Assembly: GCF_004011695.2 (NCBI RefSeq)
Contig: NC_082415.1
Location: 1,364,001 to 1,428,000, forward strand
DNA: 64,000 nucleotides
Direction: 5' to 3'
Source of the DNA: Ascochyta rabiei
Taxonomy: Eukaryota > Ascomycota > Dothideomycetes > Pleosporales > Didymellaceae
Part shown: positions 30,797-39,860 of the stretch, piece by piece
How the letters are laid out: each line of letters begins with the position of its first letter
Numbering within the stretch: position 1 is the first letter of the stretch
Translations under genes and position numbers: made by a program
The notes under the pieces: generated by a model
Seen by the model: the letters and a program-made list of their open reading frames with translations, nothing else
Told to the model about the DNA's origin: nothing
Database searches by the model: none

Positions 30797-30884
30797 ACGG
30801 TGCTCGCAATTGAGAGTGTATTAAATGAGATAGTACGAATTCATCAGATAGCGAGTTACTTCATTATGTACTCTTATCTGTATC

Positions 30885-31199
30885 TTAGTTCGCGGGATGA
30901 CCACTAGCACCAGTCATTGTGGGCAGGCTCGTTGTGTGGTCTGCGGAGTCTATGTCGTTCTCTGCGACTGCGCGGCCGTCCTTGCCCCTGGGGTCCGTAG
31001 GCTTGAAGCCAATGTCGTCGGACTTTACGTCGGCGACGTCGCTGTCCTTGTCATCGCTTGAGAACGCGGACTTGAGTTTGTCGGCGACTGTGCCTGGAGA
31101 GTGTTAGAAATTCAGGCTCGGGCGGTGGCAGTAACGGTGTGTACCGAAAACGTCGTTCTTCTTGAGCTTCGAGGCTTGCTGTTCTTGGATGCTGGACAT
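30885..31199 (-). CDS. Small conserved-looking hydrophilic protein (87 aa)
   Basis: Two exons, 31199-31145 and 31093-30885, joined in phase through a 51-nt intron (donor GTACAC, branch CTAAC, acceptor CCAG). The product is 87 residues, highly charged and without membrane segments. It begins MSSIQEQQASKLKKNDVFGT, continues VADKLKSAFSSDDKDSDVAD, and contains KSDDIGFKPTDPRGKDGRAV. Composition (Asp, Lys, Ser, Ala) suggests an intrinsically disordered or stress-related protein; I do not recognise the family. The good intron signals and even codon use support a real gene. A long AAG/TTC microsatellite lies about 100 bp upstream of its start. It is tail-to-tail with the nitrilase, 88 bp between stops. 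Confidence 0.72.
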
Positions 31200-31298
31200 T
31201 GTGCTTGTGGGTGGATGGGAGGTTTTTGGTAGTGAATTTATTGCTTTCTTGAGTTGAAGTCGAGTTTTCCTGAAGGAGAGAGGGCAGTATGAAGATAA

Positions 31299-31363
31299 AG
31301 AAGAAGAAGAAGAAGAAGAAGAAGAAGAAGAAGAAGAAGAAGAAGAAGAAGAAGAAGAAGAAG
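31299..31363. repeat. (AAG)n microsatellite, about 21 copies
   Basis: An almost perfect AAG/GAA run about 100 bp upstream of the 87-residue protein's start; on the gene strand it is a polypyrimidine (CTT)n tract. Confidence 0.97.
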
Positions 31364-32164
31364 ATAAACCCTTTTTGAAGCTATATGGTCGTCCTCATAG
31401 TGATGTCAGATGCCACAATGTTGATATGACATCAGCTTCTGGATGGCTGCAACCAAACGCGACAATACGGGCGAGTACGCGTGGTACTCCATAATAATCA
31501 AAGACCTAGGCCTCGATGTATCTATATCGCGCAGCTATCGAGCGTCCGTTGACGACCTATTCGGGAGACTCGGAAGCTTGTCGCGCACTAAGCATCTTTG
31601 GAGCTTGAACATTTTCGGCATCAAAACGACGTTTCAAAACACCAAAGTATTTGGTAATCGAACCCTTGGGCACTTTGTACACGCTCATGTGATGATTGCG
31701 TGGCTGCTCTTGTCTTAGTCGCCTGACCCCGGATTATGTTCCCCAGAAGCACTCGGCTGATCAACACCCCACAGAGCTGTTCGAATCCACTTTCCTGACC
31801 ACTCCAACACCGCGACCCAGCCTCAACAGGATCTCTACCAAACCGAAGTCTCTATTTAAACGTTTTACGTGCCGGCCCGTCGTGCCGGAACACTCGCTTG
31901 AGGTTGATGGCCATGACCACTTCCCAAGCAGGCAAGCCGCGACAGTGTGATGATCACTCTGCTTCCGATCGGCGAAGTGCCGGGATGAACTTGCAGGTGC
32001 AAGCTTCGTATAAGACTTGCCTTGGTGCGCCTGGCGTTCTCGACAGTTGTTTGTCTTCCTCTGCATTCAAGGGTCTTCCTTTCTTGCTGCTGCTGCTGCC
32101 ATACTGAGGTCTATAATGCCTGTTGCCGCTCCATCAAACCTGTGAAAGATTCGCCACAGAGACC
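31364..32164. other. Intergenic region, no gene seen
   Basis: About 800 bp between the small gene and the broken MFS gene. A 91-codon frame at 31443 has no recognisable motif. A CTG run (CTGCTGCTGCTGCC) lies at about 32087-32100. Confidence 0.5.
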
Positions 32165-33729
32165 ATGGAGATTACAGACGACACTGACAAGAAGCCTCGC
32201 ACTGATCACGTTGACGATGTCGTTCCCGCGCCTACGATGCAGTCCAAATTGACGGTTCCGCCGCTTGTTGCGGCCATGTCGCAGGAGCATCGCATGGAGG
32301 CTGAAGCCAAGCTGCGGAAGAAAATCGACACAAGGCTGCTGCCAATGATCAATCTCATGTACATCATGAATTACCTTGATTGGAACAATGTTGCTGCGGT
32401 TAGATTGGCCGGTTTGCAGGACGAGCTGAACCTAAGCAGTGTGCAGTACCAGGTTAGTCCCAATTGCCATCTGAGGTCCCGGAATTCGAACTGTTCATAG
32501 ACCACCGTATCAATCCTATTTCTTAGACACATGGGCATGCAGCTGCCATCGAATCTGTTCCTGAACTAGACCGGAAAGCCAGCTCTCTATCTGCCAACTT
32601 GCATGATCGTCTGGGGCATTATCAGTGGGCTGACTGGTGCTTGCCAGAACTGCGCTGGCCTGGCTGCATATCGCTTCTTCCTCGGATTCATCGAAGCAGC
32701 GTATTTCCCTGGCTGCCTGCTTCACCTTTCGTCGTAGTATACACGCAAGGAACTTGGTCTGCGAACGGCGGTGTTTATTCTGGCTCGCTCATCTCAGGTG
32801 CCTTCGGTGGTCTCATCACAGCCGGAGTCACTAGCAATATGGATGGGATACACGGTCTGCGCGCGTGGAGGTGTGTTTTCGTCCTTGAAGGCATAATCAC
32901 AGTCATTATTGGTTTTTCGGCTTTCTTCGTCACCCCCAACTTTCCTCGAATGGCCAAGTGGCTGAGCGAAGCTAAGCGCCAGCTCGCGGTATATAGCTTG
33001 CAGGAAGACATTGGCGAGGATGATTGGACTTCCGCCGAGCAGCAGATGCTCTTCCATGGCCTCAAGCTTGCTCTGATGGCGTCAAGACCTGGATCTTCAC
33101 GATATTGCTTCTTTCGATCGTCTCCTCAGCTTCTGTGTCCAATTTTTTTCCTTCTACGTGAAGACTCTTGGCTACGACATCGTCCATACTCTTCTGCTAA
33201 CGGCGCCACCACACGTACTCGCTGTCGTCACAACATTCCTGAACGCATGGCATGCCGATAAGACTGGCGAGCAGTTCTGGCACATTGTCTTGCCGCTCTA
33301 CGTTGGCGTCTTTTCATTCATCCTGGCAACAGCTACGCACCGTACAGGGCCTAGATACGCCGCCATGATGTTGGCGTTGCCAGGCGTGTATACCGGGTAC
33401 GTCGTTGTCTTGACCTGGATCTCCAACTCATGCCTCGGCTACCCGCTAAACATGCTGCTGCGCTGGCTTTCATCAACGCCGTTTCAAACACGAGTAGCAT
33501 ATATGCGAGTTATGTGTATGCGCAACCCAAGAGCGGTGCACAGCCAGACCTGACGATCGCTCTCAGTGTCGACTCTGCGACAGCACGTTTGGCTATAATC
33601 ATGACGAACGTCATGATTATAGTTCTTGGAAGGCTGAATAAGAAGTTGGAGAAGGGAGAGCATGTAGAGGGTGCGATCAACGCAGTGCCGAGTGAAGCTC
33701 AAGAGCGTGGATTCAGGTTCCTGGTGTAG
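32165..33729 (+). pseudogene. Broken Dal5-type MFS transporter (allantoate permease family)
   Basis: The remains encode a 12-TM anion:cation symporter of the Dal5/allantoate permease family. Intact parts include the N-terminal block KLRKKIDTRLLPMINLMYIM and NYLDWNNVAAVRLAGL, an intron at 32453-32510, LYLPTCMIVWGIISGLTGAC, SGSLISGAFGGLITAGVTSN, LRAWRCVFVLEGIITVIIGF, and the C-terminal RLNKKLEKGEHVEGAINAVP. The reading is broken by two stops (TAG at about 32567 after NLFLN, and TAG at about 32732 where the family has Trp before YTRKELG) and by at least four frameshifts (near 32774, 33080, 33155 and 33430). Both stops fit C-to-T changes in a CpA context on one strand or the other. The gene cannot make a full transporter as it stands unless the assembly is wrong here. 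Confidence 0.82.
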
Positions 33730-34341
33730 ATCTCAAAACTCTTGGGTTTGGAAAATCAAACAATCATACAAGCATACTCTAGTGTTCTTCAATATTGTGT
33801 TTTTATTTGCGTGATGATTGACAAGCCCATCCAAAGGTGATGGTAGATGGTAGTAGTCTTCAACTCGCCTCGAACCTTCCATGCCGAATCCGGCTAGTGC
33901 GGTCGGCCCACTTTTGCGCGTCGCGATCACCGTCATCCTGCATGTGTCAACCTCCTCCATTCCACCCCAGCATATCACGTTATCAGATTACCTTGCACCT
34001 GCACTATACTTCTGCGAGGGCAACACTATCGTTTGACAAAATTCCACGCATATTACTCCTTTGTAAGCACCGTGAAGTTTCACTCGACACTTCGCAACAG
34101 CGTCACGCCGAAGATTATCCAAGTGCCTTGTACACATATAATGCTCTTCACGAGATCACTTATCCAGAGCTGTACCACTTATACTCCGACCGCATAACAG
34201 TATTCCACGCCTTACAAATCGCTTCACTCATCCCAAAAGCCTCACTTGTTTGATCGCCACAAAAGGCAATAACACAACTCGTTAGTCAACGCCACATCTG
34301 GTATCGACAACCAGGCCAACACACCACGACATCAAGTATCC
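33730..34341. other. Intergenic region, no gene seen
   Basis: About 610 bp; the 3' flank of the MFS relic and the leader of the next gene, which is rich in CAACA and CACGAC before the ATG. Confidence 0.55.
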
Positions 34342-35163
34342 ATGGACTTCTCAAACACCGCTTTCCGGGCTCCTCCAAAGGTGTCAGAAGATACAATGTC
34401 TCACGCGAACCTGGTCATGGCTTGTCAGTGGGGTTGGACGAGCACACCTGACTCAGAACACGTCCAGCCTCTCACCTCAACCGCGCCACAGCTCGCACCA
34501 GCAACATCATTCAACAACATACGCAGCAAACGTTTTGCACCATGCCAGGGCCGTCTCTATCATCAGCTCCTTTGCTCGCATCGCGTACGGACCGATCTCG
34601 TCGAAGACTGCGGCATTAACTGCGTTGAGCCCTTTGGGACTTCCACGGGCCCTGCGTTTGTCTGCAATGAATGCATCCAAAAGGAGGCTATCGACATCTG
34701 GGAACAGCGAAAGGTACAACACGGGGCCTCTTACCCTCCTATCGATCAAATGTCCAAAGAGCAGTATGACCTGTTCTTCGAGGAGCGCCGAGCACTCGAA
34801 GCGGAATTTGCGCGAGATCACAAGCTCTACGAGATGGAGCTGAAGACGAATCTACGGCCAACCAACATCTGTTCCGCGCAAGAAGCAAGCAGAGAAGAGA
34901 CAGAATTCGCAGCTGAACTGGACTCTTTATCCCTGGCGATGATGACTTCTGGCGATGGAGCAGGTCAGCCTCATTTTGCGCAAAGTCGCGGTCGCTCAAG
35001 CCTACCAAGCGACGCGTCCGAGCAGCTGCACTGGACCCTGAACTCGCTCGCAATAGATCGTGGCTCATGTGGCATCGAATATTCTACCTCACAGTCAGCG
35101 AATGGTAAGCCTGCAAGGCGGCGCTTGAACGAGGAAGAGCTCTGGAAGAAACCACGGGAGTGA
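34342..35163 (+). CDS. Hypothetical protein with Cys/His pattern
   Basis: Single exon, 273 residues, family not recognised. The N-terminal third is polar. The middle carries a Cys/His set that could bind zinc: PCQGRLYHQLLCSHRVRTDL, then EDCGINCVEPFG and FVCNECIQKEA (C-x2-C). This is followed by a charged helical segment (IDIWEQRKVQH; YDLFFEERRALEAEFARDH). The C-terminal part is disordered and ends with ARRRLNEEELWKKPRE. Similar unannotated proteins with a CxxC after a Cys-rich stretch are common in Dothideomycetes, but that is a general impression. Predicted soluble, no signal peptide. Confidence 0.65.
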   Translation: MDFSNTAFRAPPKVSEDTMSHANLVMACQWGWTSTPDSEHVQPLTSTAPQLAPATSFNNIRSKRFAPCQGRLYHQLLCSHRVRTDLVEDCGINCVEPFGTSTGPAFVCNECIQKEAIDIWEQRKVQHGASYPPIDQMSKEQYDLFFEERRALEAEFARDHKLYEMELKTNLRPTNICSAQEASREETEFAAELDSLSLAMMTSGDGAGQPHFAQSRGRSSLPSDASEQLHWTLNSLAIDRGSCGIEYSTSQSANGKPARRRLNEEELWKKPRE

Positions 35164-35632
35164 GCGGATGTATGGTTCGACCGATATGAAGCCTTTGACC
35201 CGACGCAAGGCCGGCATTATGCCGTACCTGTGATTGACAATGTTTATTAGCGATACGCATGAAAATGGAGTCTAGCAGCATTTAGAGGCGTTGGATGCAC
35301 AGCAGGACGTTGAAATCAATTCTCTACTTAAGCTATTTCTAACTGGCTGAACTGTGAAGGAAACTGACAACTGGGCCCTGGAGGTCGAACCATAAGGCAC
35401 CAATCAACAGCGGCCCTTACGCACGTAGCACGACGAGCCCAACGGGTTGGAGCAACACCACATCTCCGGCGCGAATACTGATTAGGCACGACCGTCGATC
35501 CGTCTGGGCACAGCACTTCGACAAAGAACTGCGCTTATCGGCTCCACATGTGGGGTATTGTTCTCCAAGGTACAATAGGTAAATACATGCCCAGCATTTT
35601 TGGTCCCTCCAGTCTATTCCAGGCCTTCCACA
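35164..35632. other. Intergenic region, no gene seen
   Basis: About 470 bp between two genes on the same strand; no motif recognised. Confidence 0.55.
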
Positions 35633-37638
35633 ATGGTTCGCTCGGTCTTGGGTGTGCTGGTGCTCGCCACCTTTACAAATCCGACGATTGCGGCTTGTGT
35701 TCCAGATGTGCCCGAGCGGGTATTGAACGATCCCCAAATCCTCAACCACGCAGCTATAATCGAAGCATTTGACGAGGTTGAAAAGGCACTAAGAAAGCCG
35801 TTCGATGCTAACACCACTCGCGATGGGCTCAGTTTTGCTCTTGTAAGTGTTTACGCCTTCGGAGGATTTGCATTGCGACGATCAGATCGCAAGCGTGCAA
35901 AACAAGCAGCGTCTGCGGTTGGTGCTACAGAATGAAGTAATAACCAACGCAGGTGCATGCCTCATCCTCAACGCCAGTCTACACCTTCAACGCCGGCACT
36001 CTGAAATTCAACGAAACATCTTTCTACCCCCAGGACACAGCTGAGAACGCCATCACGGGCGACTCCATTTTTCGCGCCAACTCCATTTCCAAGAATGTTG
36101 CAATAACCAGCGCGCTGATTCTTTCTCGTCTGACCAACCGTACCATCACTCTCAACACTCCAGTTCGACACCTCCTGCCCTCCTTCCATCTCCTCCTTCC
36201 CGACTGGGAAGATGGTGGCAGAGATATCACGCTCGCGATGCTGGCGAGCCACACAAGTGGCATCACAAGAGACAGCTTCAGCACTGGGTTCAATCAGGTG
36301 TTGAGCACAGGAAAAGTCACTACCGACAGCATAGGGGCATTGTGGGCAAATCAGACGGTGGACAGCGTGGTCGAAGAGGTAGGGAGGACGGGCCTCATGT
36401 TCAAGCCTGGAGAGAGGGCCGCTTATTCGAACGCGGGTGTTGGGATCCTTGGGGCGGCGGTGGCATCGTACTACAACGAGATTACCCGTGAGGACCTATC
36501 GTGGAGTCAACTGGCTGAGCAGGAAATTCTAGAGGCTCTGAACATGACGAACAGTTTCTTTGGTTCTATTCCAGATAGCCTCATTCCGTCTATCACTGTA
36601 CCAGGAGGCGAAAATTGGGCCGATCTGGTGCTTGGAGAGGGTTATAATCCAGTGGCGGGCATGTGGGTGCGTACTCACAAGCCATGGAGGTGCAGAGTAG
36701 AAATGCTAACGTGTGACAGAGCTCAGCGAATGACCTCTCCAAATACATACACAACGTTTGGCTCCAGCAGCCGCCTTCACTTATCTCACCCTTTGATCGG
36801 CGTCACGCGCTGAAGCCTGTCTACTCCCTTCCAGACGGGAAGCAGCAGGTTGGAACTGGGTGGGAAATCATGTTGCACACCGTTCCAACAAGCTCTAATA
36901 CAAGCGACCCTGACATAACAAAGACGTATGGCATCTACGGCAAATCAGGTAGCGGTGGCGGTTGGCGTTCTTGGATGGACGTCGTGCCTAATCTGGGGTA
37001 CGGACTTGTGATTCTAAGCCAGACCGCTGGATTGGCAGGATATGAGACGCTGTATCCCGGGGTAATGTACAGCGATCTGCAAGACATCCTGATACCAGCG
37101 TTTGCAGAGGCGCTCAGTGCACGAGTCAAGGAGAGGTTCGTAGGCACATATGGAAGCGGCCGTGATACGGGAATTATCACGGATGAAGTGAGCATCCACA
37201 CAGTGAACTCGACGACGTACGCTAGGCTCGAGGTCCAGGATCAGGTTTTGTACATGCGTGAGCTTGTGGTCAACGGCAGTAGTGCGCTGGAGGCTATTGA
37301 CCGGGTGAGCTGGGTCGGTGATGTTGTAGGCGACCGCTTCTTCTCCAGACCTGCTGGCGTAGTGCTCGAGCCTGCTGGAGGCGCCAGCGAAATCGCAGAG
37401 TTTGGTGACGGTGCCCAGGTCTTCCGAATAGCGCTTGCTGGAGAGGAGACGTGCGACTGGTATGACTATGACGGGTGAGTACGATGTGGTCACTTGGTGA
37501 AGCTAATGCAGTTGCTAACTGGTGTGTAGGTACAAAGATCAGAACGGATGGCCCTTGACAAAAGTTGTGCTCGTGGAGACTGGAGATGGGGTTGAGCTGC
37601 ATTATCCGCCGTTTGATATTGTCGTGACTAAATCATAG
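35633..37638 (+). CDS. Secreted beta-lactamase-like serine hydrolase
   Basis: Class C beta-lactamase/transpeptidase-like fold; fungal members act on esters, lactones or D-amino peptides, and the substrate here is unknown. Exons are 35633-35842, 35953-36666, 36720-37474 and 37530-37638, giving 595 residues with all phases consistent. A signal peptide is evident (MVRSVLGVLVLATFTNPTIA then AC). The catalytic motif SxxK is Ser114-I-S-Lys117 in FRANSISKNVA; the second motif is Y228-S-N230 in ERAAYSNAG; the third is the KSG of YGKSGSGGGW. LASHTSGITRD and PGERAAYSNAGVGILG are typical family blocks. The C-terminal 200 residues form a lipocalin-like extension, as in many fungal members. The first intron (110 nt) is the longest here. 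Confidence 0.9.
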
Positions 37639-38011
37639 AACGCTTGAACACATCTGCTTATGATTCCCTCGAGTCTTGACTACCTATATATGCCCTTTTT
37701 GGTATTCAGTCGAGTGTTGTCTGCCCTCGTGTCTTGAAATTGGTTGCAGAGAAGATGGTGTTGCACTGTAGGCATTAAACGGTGGCCCGGACGAGCACGG
37801 CGAAAGGCCGTGCATACTCGTGTGCTGCAGGAAGAAATGGGCTGCAGACATGTGGGTTCTTCAGACTTGGCGAGGAAGTCAAGTCGGCTACGTTGCGTTG
37901 TGGTCACTTGACGAGTAAGTAGGCAAAAGACTAGTGCGCTCTTTACATATTGTTATGTTTGACTGGTACTGTTCAGCGCCTGCAGGGTTTGCCACAGAGG
38001 CCCAGGAGTGG
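37639..38011. other. Intergenic region, no gene seen
   Basis: The 3' flank of the hydrolase gene up to the octamer minisatellite; nothing recognised. Confidence 0.5.
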
Positions 38012-38236
38012 CTGTTCTGTTGTTCTGTTGTTCTGTTGTTCTGTTGTTCTGTTGTTCTGTTGTTCTGTTGTTCTGTTGTTCTGTTGTTCTGTTGTTCTGT
38101 TGTTCTGTTGTTCTGTTGTTCTGTTGTTCTGTTGTTCTGTTGTTCTGTTGTTCTGTTGTTCTGCTGCTCTGCTGTTCTGCTGTTCTGCTGTTCTGCTGTT
38201 CTGCTGTTCTGCTGCTCTGCTGCTCTGCTGCTCTGT
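38012..38236. repeat. 8-bp minisatellite upstream of RPL2
   Basis: A tandem of TTGTTCTG runs from about 38012 to 38160, then shifts to CTGTTCTG and CTGCTCTG variants. It ends about 210 bp upstream of the RPL2 start codon. Because the unit length is not a multiple of three and it lacks stops, every frame is open across it on both strands. Confidence 0.95.
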
Positions 38237-38444
38237 GTTCGGTTCTGTTGTCCCTGCACACGAGAGGCGTACGAGGCGTGCCCACAAGACGGTCATGTTG
38301 ATGTTGGTGCGTGCCAAGATTGAGTGCGCTAGCACCGAATACGGCAAGCGCGGCCACGCCTAAGCGAAGGTGCGAAGAACGAAATTCCCTTGAGAAGTTC
38401 ACACCTCGACATCACGACCACCAACCAGCAGAACAGTCGTCGCC

Positions 38445-39461
38445 ATGGGTCGTGTCATCCGCAACCAACGTAAGGGTCGCGGCTCTATCTTCACGGCCAA
38501 CACCCGCCTGAACAAGGCCCCCGCCCAGTTCCGCACGCTCGACTACGTACGTCCTCGAAACACCGCGCCAGCCAGCCAGCCAGCGGGCTCGACGCAGCAC
38601 CCCACGCACACAAGCGAACACCCAGGGCTAACAGCAGGCAGTCTGAGCGCAATGGATACATCAGGGGTGTAGTCAAGGAGATCGTCCACGACAGCGGTCG
38701 TGGTGAGTGCACCCGCGTACAGCGAGCGACGGGGCTTGGCTGACCTTTTCTGCAGGCGCTCCTCTGGCCCGCGTTACCTTCCGCAACCCCTACAGGTTCA
38801 AGCACAACACCGAGACGTTCATTGCCAACGAGGGCATGTACACTGGCCAGGTTAGCCCCGCCGACTTGCGAACGTGCGCCACTCGAGTACTGACCCAGCG
38901 CAGTTCATCTACGCCGGAAAGCACGCCGCTCTCACCATTGGCAACATCCTGCCCCTCCACTCCGTCCCCGAGGGTACCGTCTTGACCAACGTCGAGGACA
39001 AGAACGGTGACCGTGGTGCGCTCGGCCGTACCTCCGGTAACTACGTAACCGTCATTGGCCACAACCCCGATGAGGGCAAGACCCGTGTCAAGCTCCCCTC
39101 CGGTGCCAAGAAGGTTCTTCCCAGCTCCTGCCGTGGTATGGTCGGTATCGTTGCCGGTGGTGGACGTACAGACAAGCCCCTCCTGAAGGCCTCGCGTGCC
39201 AAGCACAAGGTCAGTGACCCCCCGCCGAGCCCCACAATCGCACTGCTGACACCCTTCTAGTTCGCTGCCAAGCGCAACAGCTGGCCCAGGACTCGTGGTG
39301 TTGCCATGAACCCCGTCGATCACCCCCACGGTGGTGGTAACCACCAGCATATCGGTAAAGCCTCGACCATCTCGCGCTACGCCGTCGCCGGTCAGAAGGC
39401 TGGTCTCATCGCCGCCAGGAGGACGGGTCTGCTCCGCGGTACCCAGAAGACCAAGGATTAA
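38445..39461 (+). CDS. RPL2: 60S ribosomal protein uL2 (RPL2; human L8)
   Basis: Core protein of the large ribosomal subunit, close to the peptidyl-transferase centre. Exons are 38445-38546, 38642-38702, 38756-38850, 38904-39209 and 39261-39461, giving 254 residues, the same length as yeast Rpl2. Sequence blocks: [20 protein letters not shown] at the start, [52 protein letters not shown], and the universal uL2 segment [20 protein letters not shown] with its functional histidine near the C-terminus. Four introns, three of them early, are typical of fungal ribosomal-protein genes. An octamer minisatellite sits in the promoter. Confidence 0.98.
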
Positions 39462-39860
39462 ATGGTTTCTTGATACGGTGGCGTCGATGTGGATCTGGAT
39501 CAATGACAATGATGCGCTCGGTTATTCTCTCATACCACATACCAACATGCGGGTGGCTGGGCGTTATGAAACTTCTCCGGTCAGGCTTCTCAGAAGGTCT
39601 ACATGCATGATAGGCTATAGGGAATGTGATACCGAAAAATGCATTGGGCTGTATTTTTGGCAATGTGAATGTTCGATTCTTCTTACCTCGATTCTTACCA
39701 CTGCTGCATGCCATTCTTTCTCCACCCTTGTGCACAGTAGAGAACTAACCGCACGCTCGCAATTCGAAGCACCTACGTGTACTTGCTTGGATAGCCGCAA
39801 TGTTACTGTTATACATGCATTGTTTTTTGGAATCTTCCTACCAGATCCGTCAATTGCAGC
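39462..39860. other. Convergent 3' region of RPL2 and APC4
   Basis: About 400 bp between facing stop codons; nothing recognised. Confidence 0.6.

Noticed and set aside
37888..38402. Several long frames on both strands across poly-CSVVLLF / poly-TEQQNNR sequence
   Set aside because: The 8-bp repeat has no stop in any frame; no start context, motif or splice structure.
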